A stretch of 64,000 bases of DNA, taken from Agaricus subrufescens (Eukaryota > Basidiomycota > Agaricomycetes > Agaricales > Agaricaceae). The notes beneath the pieces are model-generated. The model saw only the letters and a program-made list of their open reading frames with translations, did not search any database and had not been told where the DNA came from. The translations under genes were made by a program, and so were the position numbers. Positions 33,340 through 45,100 of the stretch are shown here, piece by piece; position 1 is the first letter of the stretch, and each line of letters opens with the position of its first letter. The stretch is taken from contig CM057062.1 in the NCBI GenBank assembly GCA_029945375.1, forward strand, positions 2,371,564 through 2,435,563, given 5' to 3'.

Positions 33340-33515
33340 AGCCTTGCACAGGATTAGCACGACTTTATCTGGGGCTAGTGTGGAGGTGAGGAGGCTGGCT
33401 AGAACGATGGCAGTGCCTATGATGAACTTGTACTCATAGGCAAAGCTAAGGGCCTGTTGAAGAAGGTCGTGAGTGAGGAAGACATGAGAATCACCGTGCC
33501 AGAGAAGAGGTTACT
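33340..33515 (-). pseudogene. P450 first-exon remnant (part of the duplicated block)
   Basis: On the minus strand LLQQALSFAYEYKFIIGTAIVL corresponds to LQQILNYAYEYRFIIGTVALV in the first exon of the intact P450 at 51422-51512. The surrounding DNA (gcagtgcctatgatgaa.. through tacttctaggtcaa) also matches 51430-51560. The rest of the P450 is absent. Confidence 0.7.
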
Positions 33516-33647
33516 TCTAGGTCAAGAGAGTTGAGCGAGAAACTGTGGAATGCCAAACCATATGATATATAGTGTGAGAGAGACCCGGTAATGAATAGAA
33601 CTATTAGAAACCCACGTGGAAGGCATCAACTGCCCTTAGAACTGGAG

Positions 33648-34672
33648 ATGCAAGTCCCTACTCGCGTTATTCTCGGCTTTTCATGGCTTGCGTAAAAGGT
33701 CGCTTTCGCCAAGTAGGGCTCTGATGGCTTTCTCCGTTGGCTGGGCAGTTTATCTGGGGACTGTCGGTGTTCGGTACAGCACTCATAGGGATTTTACTCG
33801 ATCAGGAGCCGGAGCTACGAAATGTACGTCTATAGGGAGAGAGAAAATGAACTGTGACTGACTTGACCTGGATGGAAAACAGCGCAAGGCGAAATCGGAG
33901 GACGAGTATCAGGAGGCAGGGTAGCAAGTGTTGTGCAATAGCGCGTCTGGGATCGTAACGGAAATCGCTTGGAACGCGTTGATTTGTGCAGGGGAGTGGC
34001 AGGCTGGGATTGGGCGATAGTTGGCAGCTGAGGGAGGGGTGGGTGGTGTCCGCTCAAGAGAGATAGCAGGCGATGCTGCTCTTTGGGGCACTTGGGTAAG
34101 CCGCACAGGAGGGAGTGAGCAGGTTTATTGACAATCTGCAGGCGCTTCGCATGCTGTCTGCTGGCGTTGAAGCTGAGTGTCCTGGCGAGGCGCGGGCCAT
34201 GGCTCGTTCTGGCGCGTGCCCCCAAGAAACGAAGCCATGCCCGTTGCGGGCATTTTTGTTTCCATTTTGGGGGGGTGCTGCCGTCGGGGTCCTCATGACG
34301 TCCACTCTCGTCTTCAAGAACGTGCGGTGCAGACAGGACTGCGGCTCGGTGGCGTCCCTTATATTGTGGGGCGCCTTTGCTGGCTTCTTTGGCAGCTGGT
34401 GCGTCAGATATCACCACAACTGGGTCACTAACAATAGCAAAAAGAGACAGGTTGATTCCCTGATGGGTGCGACTATTCAGCACACACGCTACTCAAAGGG
34501 GGTTGTTCTGCAGGACGCGTGGCGGGCTGAGGGTGAGGTGATCAGTGGGCTCAACCTGCTCACGAACAACCAGGTGTGTGTGTGTGTGGCTTGTTGAGTG
34601 ATTTGTTGCTGATGGTGCGCAGGTCAATCTGGCATTGTCGGTGATTACCTCGTTGGTGATTGGGGTCGCGTC
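33648..34672 (+). pseudogene. TMEM19/DUF92-like pseudogene (duplicate of 52571-53678)
   Basis: The nucleotide sequence follows the intact gene at 52571-53678 through all five exons and the introns. It has many substitutions and several small and mid-size deletions (for example near 33655 and 33970) that destroy the frame, including in-frame stops in exon 1. The last exon joins directly to glycogen synthase sequence at about 34672-34680, so the intergenic region and the first ~260 bases of the glycogen synthase gene are missing. Confidence 0.85.
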
Positions 34673-35182
34673 GCGGTCGCTGGCTCATCGAATGCAATCC
34701 ACATGTTGTCCTCTTTGACACCAGCAGCATGTGCTCCTACCTCAACGAGTGCAAGGTCGATCTTTGGAACTCAGCTGGCATCCCAAGCCCTCCAAACAGT
34801 CACCAGACCAACGAGACGATTAGTTATTGCTTGGTTCCTTGGCGATGTCAGCCCACTTTCCCTACTCCGCTCTTCTCCTTCCCCCCTGATTTTCCTTTTG
34901 CTAAATCTGCCATCAGCTCTCCACTACCGCCATTGTTCACTTTCACGAATGGCCAGCTGGCCTCGTTATCCCGCTTTGCTGCAAATGCCACATCAGTGTA
35001 ACAGCCGTCTTCACAACCCATGCCACCCTTCTGGCCCGATATCTCTGCGCTGGCTTTGCCAATTTCTACAACAACCTCCAGTAGTTTGACGTTGACCATG
35101 AGACCTGAACATGCGGTATCCATCACCAATACTACATCAAAAGTTCTGCAGCCCACTATGCTGGCCTTTTCACGACCACTTC
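34673..35182 (+). pseudogene. Glycogen synthase pseudogene, left part
   Basis: It matches the intact gene from [18 protein letters not shown] (54000) to the site corresponding to 54523, where gypsy-2 is inserted. Exon 1 has lost the bases encoding VFG, and later exon sequence has frameshifts and stops. The right part continues at 48114. Confidence 0.88.
35178..35182. repeat. Target-site duplication of gypsy-2, left copy (ACTTC)
   Basis: ACTTC precedes the LTR at 35183. GCTTC follows the other LTR at 48114-48118, with one mismatch. The intact paralog at 54519-54530 has the uninterrupted sequence cgaccgtttctcaca. Confidence 0.75.
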
Positions 35183-35439
35183 TGTTAACCGCTAAGAGGT
35201 TCCCTAAGAGGGCAGCTTCGTAGAGAAGGAGAAACAATGTAATACCAAGATGTTCTAACTACAACATAAGTAGACGTTTATATACTATCTTCCTCCTACC
35301 ATATGGGTTTTGTTAAAGGATCTATAGAGCAGAACGAGCAAGAGATAATAAAGCGGAGGAGGAGAGAGTAACAAGAGAAACAGGCAGAGAGGGAATATGA
35401 AAAAGAAAAATATTCGGGAGGGGACGTATGGGCATAACA
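35183..35439 (-). repeat. 3' LTR of gypsy-2 (257 bp)
   Basis: On the plus strand it begins TGTTAACCGC and ends GGGCATAACA. It is a copy of 47857-48113. Purine-rich sequence (on minus, gacaggggcta) flanks its inner end at about 35440-35452. Confidence 0.95.
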
Positions 35440-35568
35440 TTAGCCCCTGTCTAGGGTCGAGATTCCAGCGAGACTTCTATGGTTATTTTTTTTTTGCTAG
35501 GTTATTCGTTTGAGAGATTACGTGGTTAGGACGTGATATTCGAGTAGGTATGTTTTTGTGAATTTTCT

Positions 35569-36737
35569 TCAATAGACATGTGGTTCAGAGGTGATGTTTG
35601 AGTAATAGTCATTGTCGATGTTTTCGTCGTGTGTTGAATCAAATGAAGAAAGAAGGGATTTAAATGGGCAATCGTTAGGGAAATGGTCCGCTTGAGTTCC
35701 CAGACAATACCGACATTGATAAGAAGGACATTGAAGGAGGGCATGTCCAGGTTGCTGACACAACAAACATCGATACAGAGGACAACAAGTAAGGCTGTGG
35801 CCCGGGGCATTCAAGTTGCAGAAACGGCAAGTGTACTTGGGGCAGTAGACAGCAAAGTGACCAGTCTTGCCACATTCATGACAAGCTAATTGGGTCTCAG
35901 GTCCGGGTTGCGGGATTCGAGGGGATGTTCGAGGGTTGGGGTATGCGCTGAAAATACATCGTGCAATACGATCGGATACTCTCTGTAATCGGAGACTGTT
36001 TTCAAGGTTTCGCAGACTTCCAATATGCGTTGCAACTTCTGTTCGGGATTGGAGGAGTTGTCGATGATGATCTGCGTAAGCGAGGAGAGTGCTTCGTTGA
36101 CAATTACCGGAACACAGGTTGAGGAGGCGAAGTATATTGGTATTTGATTCGAAGAACTCTGGGTGCGAGTGGGTGGCGAGGGACAGCGAATCACGAGTTC
36201 CCTGGGCCTCTCTAGGAAGAGGTTCATGGGTGTTTCTAGATTGAGTGGGAAAGGGTTCTGATCGAAAAGTTCTTTCATCTCGCGAGTGATAAATAGTGTT
36301 GGTATAGGGGAGTGTATTGGCATTTGCCATGGCTCTTCCGGGGGAAGATGTTCGAGTTGAATCGAGAGAGGGGGAGATGAGGTTACCGGGTGAAGTTGGC
36401 GAAACAGGTCGTTCCATTCTTCCATAGTCTGAGGATGGTCGGAGTGGTCCTGCCTCAAGAGGGAGAATGGGGTTGATGTCACAGGTGGCGAGGGCGGTGC
36501 TGAGATCCTCGCGATATTGTTGAGCAAAGTTGAGGGTCTGTTCGAGGGTAAGGTTTCGGAGAATTCAAGCAATGGTGGTGGGGGAGAGATTGGCGGAGAG
36601 ACATTGGATAGCGGGGCTGGTAGGGGTTGTTGGTCTGGGTTGTTGGTAGATGGGGATAGTGGAGGCTGGTCGGTCCAAGGGCTCCGACCATTCCATGGAT
36701 CTTGATGATTGACTAGGGGATCGGGTGTGTTCGACAT
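35569..36737 (-). pseudogene. gypsy-2 third ORF with four CCHC-type zinc knuckles (two overlapping frames)
   Basis: It begins 21 bp after the pol stop. The first frame (36737-35886, 283 codons) is proline-rich at its N-terminus, then has a folded-looking part (LFITREMKELFDQNPFPLNLE, EALSSLTQIIIDNSSNPEQKLQ). Near its end the other frame (open 36417-35569) takes over and encodes CHECGKTGHFAVYC, CRFCNLNAPGHSLTCC, CLLCQQPGHALLQC and CRYCLGTQADHFPNDC, ending in an acidic tail. A frameshift, or programmed slippage, near 35890-35950 would join them. A nucleic-acid binding role is inferred from the knuckles. A separate gene after integrase is not part of the basic gypsy plan. Confidence 0.6.
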
Positions 36738-36758
36738 AGGTGAGAGCAGGGGAACTTG

Positions 36759-39700
36759 TCATAGGTTATTTGTAGTAGGTCCAAGTCGGAGAGAGGAGCC
36801 CGAGAAGTTCCACGTTCGGTCAAAGGGAGGGAGTTTCTTTGCCTTTTTGTAGTCGATGAGGAGTTCGTTTGCATTTTCAAGTTCTGATTCGGTTAGCCAT
36901 TCGTTCTTGTGATGTGGAAAGTTCCTCCATTTCACTTGGAACTCGAGGTGTGCGTCCCTGTTGCGATGGTTGACAATTCCCTCAATTTTGTATTCTTCAT
37001 GACCGTCTACTGTATTCGGAGTTGGGGCTGTGGTGTTTGCTCCATGGGCTTCTGTTTCCTGGTACGCAGTAAGTAGTGTCGCATGGAAAACCGGGTGGAT
37101 TTTCCAGGTTGGCGGGAGTTCCAGTTCGTAGGTCAAAGGGGATAGTACTCTTTTGATGGGGAATGGTCCTTCACGTTTCGGTGCCAATTTCTTTGTTGGA
37201 TAGGCTAATCTCAGGTTCCGAGATTCCAACCAAACCCTTTGGCCTTGAACAAAAGGTTTGAAGGTTGATGTGATCCGCCGGGCCATGTGTGCTTGAGCAA
37301 TTTTGTGCGCTGCTATAGCTTTGTTTCTTGCACCATCAATGTCTCGTAGTCTCTGTTCAGAGGACTCAATGTTGGGAGTTTCGATGATTGCTGGAATGCC
37401 GTGGGGGTTGACTCCCATCAATAGCTCAAAGGGGGTCTTTTTCCGATCCGAGTGAGTTCTCGAGTTGTGAACGAATTCCATGATGGGAACATGCTTGACC
37501 CATTCCGAAGGGTTGTGAGAGGAATAGATTGATAAGTAGGCGGCAATCTCCTGGTTGAACCTTTCTGTGGTTCCGTCGCTCTGGGGGTGGAAAGCCGTGG
37601 AGAAGGCTTGCTTGACTCCTAGTTGCTTTAGGAGGGCCCTGATCGACTTGGTGGAGAATCGTGGATCGCGATCTGAAATGATTTTGTTTGGGAGGCCAAA
37701 ACGGGGGAAGAATTTGGAAATAAAAAGGGTGGCTATTTCCTTGCTGGTTGCCGTCTTGTTGGTTGGGATGAACATAGCTCCTTTCGTGAGTCCATGGTCC
37801 ACAATGGACAAGATAGAGTCATATGTCCTTCCGTCAAAGTCTTTTGAGTGTGGGAGATCCGTGATAAGGTCCATGGAGATCTGGGAGAAGGGGCGGGTGT
37901 CAGCAGGGGCGTCGATGGGATTAAGTGAGGGCTTAGTCGGGTGACGGTTTATCTTGAATTGCTGGCAGACAGCACAGCCACAGATATAATTCCGTATGAA
38001 AGTATGCATCCCCGGCCAGTATACGTGTTTGCTTGTCAGCCGGAAAGTTTCTTGTTCGCCAGGATGTCCCGCAAGTGGGTTGTCATGGTAGTTCTTCAGG
38101 ATCTTTTGGTGCAACCTGAGGTCTTCTGGAATTACCACACGATTGTCGTATAGTAGGAGTGGGCCATTGTCCGTCGGGAGTAGGGAGTACTTGCTGTCCA
38201 CCATCTCAGGTTTCTTGTCCAATAGAGCTTGGAGGACCGTTGTGGAAAGTGTGTCGTATTTCGGAGAGTGTGTGATTTCGGTCTGAAGTTCTTTATCAAT
38301 AACATGGAGAAAGAGATCTTCCGGGAGCATGACAATGTCTTCATTGTCGCAATCTGTGTCCTCTACATGGTCGGGTCATCTAGATAGAGCATCTGCGGCA
38401 GGTAACTTTGATCCGGCAACATGTTCAATTTGGATATCAAATCGGGTAAGGAACAATTTCCAACGGGCTTGTCTTCTGGATATTTTCTGGGGTTTCTTCC
38501 AGTACCCAAGGTTACAATGATCTGATCGGATGACTGTTTGAAATTTGGAACCTTCCAGATAGTGACGCCATTCCTCAAGAGCCCGAATGATTGCGAGGAG
38601 TTCACAATCATAAATTTCGTAGTTCCTTTTGGCAGGAGAAAATGATTTCGAATAGAATTGCACCGGGTGTCTATTGCCATTTATATCATTCTGGTACAAA
38701 ACAGCACCCGAAGCATATTTTGAGGCGTCGCATTCTACTTCAAAAGGTTTTGTTTGGTCAGGGATGACCAAGACTGGTTTGCTGGTGAAAATTGTTTTGA
38801 GTTTTTCAAAGCTAGTACTGGCAGCGTCGTTCCATTCGAATTTCTTGTTCTTGGACAGGAGATTGTTTAGAGGGCGAGTGATCTCCGCATAACGGTGGAT
38901 GAAACGTCGATAATAGTTTGTGAAGCCAATGAACTTTTGTACATCACGAACTGATTTGGGTGTGGGCCAGTCCGTAATCCCTTTTAGTTTTCCCAGGTCC
39001 ATTTCTATCTTATCTGGGGTGATAATGAAGCCGAGGCACTCCAAGCGGGTTTTTTCAAATTTGCATTTTTCTGCTTTCAGGTACAGATCGTGTTTTCAGA
39101 GAATCTGGAGTACTGCCTTGGTGCGTTCATCCAATTCTGCCACCGAGTTCGCATAGATCAGGATATCATCCATATAGATGATAATCCAGTTGCCATCCAC
39201 AAGCTCGATGAATATAGTATTCATCATGTCCTGGAATGTGGCCAGCGAGTTGGTCATACCGAAGAACATTACCATAGGCTCGAAGAGCCCAAATGGCGTA
39301 CTGAACGCTGCCTTCCACTGGTCTCCATCGCGAATGCGGACGTTATTATACCCCAGGCAAACATCAAGTTTAGTGAAGTATTTTGCTCCCTTGAGTTTGT
39401 CCATGATATCCGAAATTAGGGGCAGGGGGTAAGCATTCTTTATAGTGTGATGGTTGAGGTATTGATAGTCTTGACATGGCCGTAGTTTTCCATCTTTCTT
39501 GCCTACGAAGAATAAAGGGCTAGCCATTGGAGATGATGATTTGCGGATGTAGCCCTTTCTTAGGTTTTTGTTGATGAATGATTTTGCTTCAGCTGTTTCC
39601 TGCGGGGACAATCTATAGGCTTTGAACCGTTTGGGATCAAAGTCGGGTTTGGTCTCAATTTTGTGATCAAACTTGGACGATGGGGGGAACTGTTCCGATT

Positions 39701-40469
39701 TCTTCTTGTCGAAGAGGTCAGCAAATTCTTGGAACTTGGTGGGCAGTTTAAACGGGGCATCTTCAGATTTCTGGCGTTCTTTGGCAAGGTGGGTGGAAGT
39801 GGTAGACTTGTAGAGGAGGTCCACTACCCGGTTCAAGTTGTCGGAGATGGAGGGATCGGGGGTCGAGGGCAATTCATGGTATTCATCAGGGTCTTCATCC
39901 CAGTTTTCGATGGGCGGTTCGCCAGTTTCAAGTGTGGCCAGGTGATTCAGGGTGATTGAACTTAGGGTGGAAGGTGTAGTTTGCGAGTGCATGAGTTGTC
40001 TTGCGATATCCTGTGAGCGCCATTTGAAGGTTCAGGCTTTCCAATCGATGTCTGGGTTCTGGTTTTGCAGAAATGGGATGCCGAGGATGATATCTTTAGA
40101 TGCGAGTTTGGTGATAAGAGCTGGGGTGTGGCAGGTTCTTCCATCGATGGTAACATTCATTATGGCGTAGTGTATGACTTTTGATTCGTCGGTGGTGGAT
40201 CCATCTGCAAATTGGAGGGTGATGGGTTGTTTCAATTTCCACGGTTCTAGTTGGTTGAGTTCGGCAAATTCTTTACTGACAAAGTTTTCTTGCGCTCCTG
40301 AGTCGATGAGCGCAGTGACAGAAATAGACTGGTTAGATTTTGAATTGTGCAGAGTCATAGGGAGAAACAGAAAATTATTTTTTTGAATTTTCGGGATATT
40401 TACTACATTCAGAGACGGGGAGAGTTGGGTTTTGGTAGCCAACTCCGTCGCATTGGTTCCCAACTTCAA
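36759..40469 (-). pseudogene. gypsy-2 protease-RT-RNase H-integrase-chromodomain, three TGA stops
   Basis: One continuous frame runs from 40469 to 36759 with TGA at 40032-40034, 39096-39098 and 38376-38378. Protease has LIDSGAQENF. RT has KKDGKLRPCQDY and IIYMDDILIY. RNase H starts VECDASKYASGAV. The integrase finger is HPGEQETF...CAVCQQFK, and the core has MDLITDLP, IISDRDPRF and DGTTERFNQ. The C-terminal chromodomain reads YKIEGIVNHRNRDAHLEFQVKWRNF...NEWL. Each stop replaces an Arg codon in context (WKA*TFKW, IL*KHDLYLK, ALSR*PDHVE), consistent with CGA to TGA. Two further changes (KLDVCLGYNN, NSLATFQ) look like C-to-T missense at conserved R and P. Confidence 0.9.
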
Positions 40470-41691
40470 AAATCCGAGAAGGCATTCTTGGCTTCCTCGC
40501 GGTGCTCTTCGGGGATGGCGTTAATGATATTGGATGCCATTTTTGCCATTGTGATGGCATTTACCGCTTTCGACGTAGGTCCTGGCTTTGCGGGAGTTCT
40601 GTTGGTGGGCCTTCGTTGGGTTGATTGAGGGAGAGGTCTTCGCGAGGGAAGCGAATTTGGAGGCCTAGATGCCATGCACGGGTTCCTGTAAAATTGGCAG
40701 CGTTGTGGGCATTCTCGGGCAAAGTGTCCCGGTTGGTGACAGTTCCAGCAGGAATTGTTCAGGAGGCGGGCCTTCTGTCCGGGGGTGAAGATGGCATTTA
40801 GTTCCCCACTGGTGAATTCATATACTTCATCGTCGTTTTCTTCTGGGTAGTCGATGTAGTCCTCTTCTTCCGATTGTTCTGTAGCATATTCCGCTTCGTA
40901 GTAGTCATGGTAGTTGTCTGCTGGGTAATAGATATTATCAATGTCCATGTCGTCTGGGTTTCTTTGTGGAACGGGGGGTGGTTGGGCGAAGTGAGTAGGC
41001 GGTGGGTAGTAATTGGGTGGAGGTCGGGGTGTAGGGAATCTCCTAGGGGGTAGTGGTCTGTATTTTGGTCGGTAAGAATTGGTTTGTATGCGATCCCTTT
41101 CGTTCGCATCTTCATGGCGTCGAGCCAGGGTATACCAGCCATCAGCTGTAGTGGGAAGGTCAATGTGCACATTGATTTCATGGGCTATCTTTGGATTGAT
41201 TGCCCTTCGATAGATTTCGATGAGTATACGGTCGTCTGTAATATTAGCCTTTCTAGCCATTTGTTTGAATCGACTATTGAAAATTTCGATGGGAGTATTT
41301 CCCTGTTTGAGATTCTGGAGGCCCACAAGTCCATGGGCTAATTCGTCGAAAGGGGCAAAGCTCTTTCGGAGTTCTTTGCGGAAGTCTTCATAAGAGGGGA
41401 GTACAAAGCCGGTTCCAGCTGCATTGCCATGTCGGTCCTGAGCGTGGGGAATTCCGTTTGCCGAGTTGGTGTATTTTGCCATGAATTCAGCCGCCCAATC
41501 ATAGGCTTCTCCGGCTTGCATGGTGCTCAAAATGTACCAAGTTTTGTCATCGTCTGTCGGATAATTGAGCCGGTTGCCATACAGATAGATCTGGCAAGCT
41601 TGCATCCACTCGTCAAATCTGTTGCGGTCGCCATTGAACGTAGGAGGCTCTTTGAATTTCGGGTTAGGTTGGTGATGCGAGGGTGCCGGTG
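40466..41691 (-). pseudogene. gypsy-2 gag, part downstream of the copia insertion
   Basis: It encodes the gag core (PPTFNGDRNRFDEWMQAC ... DLPTTADGWYTLARRHEDANE), a P-rich hinge and acidic stretch, one CCHC knuckle (CWNCHQPGHFAREC) and a C-terminal tail. The gag frame ends at TGA 40466-40468 inside gattttTGAag. The protease frame is open across this point in the -1 frame. The copia element separates this part from the N-terminal part at 46973-47600. Confidence 0.85.
41687..41691. repeat. Target-site duplication of the copia element, left copy (CGGTG)
   Basis: CGGTG at 41687-41691 is repeated at 46973-46977. Removing one copy and the element restores an open gag reading frame (SAAPAPSHHQPN). 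Confidence 0.92.
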
Positions 41692-42064
41692 TATTGAAAT
41701 GGCTTCGGTAACGTCTTAACTTCATTTCTATTTTTATGACCTATTCTATTTTTACTTATTCTACATTTCTTTCGCCATCCAACTTTTATCTTCATTCCGA
41801 CTTCTGCCCCTCTCTTATAACTATACAGTTTAACCTTTTCTACTATATAGTTTTACTTGTGCCGTTCCATGCCGAGAACTTATATCTACAGCCACCATGT
41901 ACACACCTCAGCGGTCAGCTACAACTTCATTGACGCTGAGGTGAGTTTGTCCTGTCTCACAGTTGTCCATACCCAGTTCTCACTTGTACCTAGATTGTAT
42001 TTCTTTAGGTGAATATGCTAGCGGTCAGCTACAACTTCGTTGACGCTGAGATTGTATTTCTTTA
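41692..42064 (+). repeat. 5' LTR of the copia element (373 bp)
   Basis: It begins TATTGAAATGG and ends TTTCTTTA rather than the usual TG...CA. It contains two copies of a 30-bp segment (gcggtcagctacaacttc..., at about 41910 and 42021) and two copies of attgtatttctttag. Confidence 0.92.
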
Positions 42065-42076
42065 GGTTATGGGCCC
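42065..42076 (+). promoter_or_regulatory. Primer binding site: GGTTATGGGCCC, complementary to the tRNA-iMet anticodon arm
   Basis: It follows the LTR directly. Its complement GGGCCCATAACC matches the conserved anticodon stem-loop of eukaryotic initiator tRNA-Met, as in half-tRNA-primed copia elements. Confidence 0.8.
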
Positions 42077-42146
42077 CGGTCTGTGAACCTATATCAACGA
42101 AGAAAATTTTTTGAAACAGCAAAACTGCCTACTTTAACTTTATATC

Positions 42147-45100
42147 ATGTCTAGCACTGGTGGGAGCGCCCCCCCGATTTTCACTGACAGCACCAAGTTC
42201 AATGGGATGAACTGGGTTACTTGGAGAGGATTGATACAGATAGCCGCCGACTTGCGAGGCGTGTCTGGATACCTGGATGGTACCATACCGAATCCTTCCC
42301 CACAACCACCTACGCCAGCCATACCTACTGCCCCCGCGGCTCCTATTGCCCCCGCGGCCACTACTACCACACCGGCTATCACTTCTACACAAACCCCTGA
42401 GACACCATGGGAATCCACGTCACCCACTCCTGCTGAGTGGAAGGTTCGCAACGCCTGGGCAATGGGTTTACTTATTTATAACACAACCGACCCCCTTGGC
42501 CTCGGTATCAACATTCAAGGTACCGCCGCCGATGCTTGGAAATCCTACACGGACGGTTACCAAGTAGCCTCAGAGGTAGCTTTGGCCAATGCAGAACAAG
42601 ACCTCAGAAACATGTCTTACAGTGATGGTCAGGACTTCGTTGAATTCATATCTAAACTCTGGACCAGATGGTCGAGTGCTACCGCCCTCGGAGCGAAGAT
42701 CGATGACTCTGCGTTCAGGATGATCATCCTGAACGCCCTCCCTCGATCTTGGGATTCGATCGTTGCAACTTTATACACCACGCACACCTCTCGCGATGCG
42801 ATCAACCAACTTATGACGCACTGGGCTAGGATCAGCCGTGACCGAGTAATTAATCCCCAGACGGCGACTGCAGCTCTTCGTGCAGAAGGCAATACTGGCA
42901 ATGCTAACAACCAAATGCGTGTATGCAATAATCCGAACTGTAACAGGCGTGGCCATACAATTGAGAATTGTTATTGGCCAGGGGGAGGCAAAGCGGGACA
43001 ATTCCCTCCAGGTTTTGGGAAACGTAACAACAAGAGGCAATCGAACAACGGTTCCTCAAGCGCCCAACAAACATCTGCGAACACAGTCAACAAAAGTACG
43101 GAACAAGTTTTCGCTCTGGTCACTCACATTCCCATCGACAATTACTCTTCCGAGGTACCTTCCCAAACAAAACTCCAGCCGTTATCCCAATCTGACTCTA
43201 TCACGCCCACTACCAGGTCGCTCAAATCTGACCTAGTCTTTGGGACGGCTGATATGAGAGATGTGTGGGGGGGATATTCGGGAGATATTACCGCACCTAT
43301 ACCACATTGCTTAAATGTCCATACTGCCAATAACAAAGCCTCAACTCTTCTTGATTCCAGTGCTAGTGACCACTGCTTCGTGTCCAAAGGATCCTTTTCA
43401 GGATACGTGGCCATATCGCCACCCCGTATCGGAAACTCCGCAGGAAAGGGAGCCACGTTCTCCATTGAGGGGACAGGCACTGCCGAGTTCACTACTGTCA
43501 TAGATGGCACAGTATCGAAAATTTTGATGACAGACGCGCTCCACACTCCTCAACTGAGGTCGAATCTGATATCGGTCTCGAAACTGGTGAACAAGGGCTT
43601 GAGCGTGAGCTTTGAGGGGGACCTAGCGAGAGTAAAGCAGCCGGGTGGAAGGACTGTCCTTACAGCTGTAAGGGAGAATGGTCTGTATGTTGTACCAATG
43701 AACAATAATGAACATACGCAAGCCAACACCTTCCAATCAAAACGCAAGGTTGTACCATTCGACGTGTGGCATAGACGGTTGGGGCATGCTGGCGCTGATT
43801 CTATGAAGGGGATGGTGAATGGAGGCTTAGTTGATGGTTTGGAAGTCAGCGGACCCACGGAGATGAGAGCTCTCTGCGAAGACTGTATCTTCGGTACACA
43901 CACCAGCCACCCGTTCACGGAATCTACTGCTGGTGAAAAAGACATCTTGGAGCGGGTATACATCGATATTTGGGGGCCGGCTTCGACGCAATCGGCCGGA
44001 GGGGCCAGTTACTTCATGCTCATCGTGGACGGCGCCACGTCATACTGCGCCGTTTACTTCCTAGCTTCTAAGTCGGCAGATTCCACATTGCGCATCTTCA
44101 AAGAATTCCATACGATGGCAGAGAGGCAGACGGGTAGGAAACCTAAACATGTGCGGGCGGACATGGGTAGGGAGTGGTGTAACGCTGCGTGGGATGAATA
44201 CGTAAAACGCTACAGCATTGCGTTGGACTTTACAACGCCCTACGCCCACCAGCAAAATGGCAAGGCCGAGCGCTCCATGCGCACGCTGCTGGACACCGCC
44301 CGAACTATGCTCGCTGACTCCGGCCTACCCCAGAAGTTCTGGGCTGACGCGGTTCAAACGGCAGTCTACACGCGAAATTTCATCCCAACCGCCCGCAACC
44401 CCTCCGCTGTGCCAGCTGGCATGTGGTTCAATTCCCGCCAAGACGTTTTGCATCTGCGGCCATTTGGATCGACCGCATATGCGCACATTCCCCACAAAGT
44501 GAGCCCTTCAAAACTTGCGCCACGGTCGGCCAAGCTGACGCTGTTGGGATACTTTGATCGGTCAGGATATAAATTGGTGGACCGTACCACTGGATCTGTC
44601 TACAAGTCAAGAGACGTGATATTCGAGGAGTCTCCACCGCATTTCAGCACCGATCCCATCATCCGCTTCAGCTCTGACGACCTCACCCCGCAAAACACAG
44701 CTATTGCACCACGGCCGAAGCTCACCACAAACCTACATCCCCCACCTAATCCTCCTTCCAACACCCCACCACCTTCCCCTGCTGTAGCGTTGAAACAACC
44801 AACTGCAACCGCAGGTCCCGTTTTACCTCCGTCGACAAGCGGCGTTGAGCCTAGTCGGGACAGCGAGGACGAGGTGTCCGACGCCGTTATGCCTGGGGGA
44901 GACCTTCCCATCGCCACTCGGAAGCCAAAGAGGGAGACTAGGGCGTCCGCGAGATTGAAGGAGAGCCTTGAGTATTTGAGCTGCCCCACAGCTAGCATGG
45001 CGACCACCGATCTTGACGATTTCTCGGTCCCCTCCACGTTTCACCAGGCGATGCATCGTCCTGAGCTATGGCTTCAGCTGATGATGAAAGAACTCGCGGT

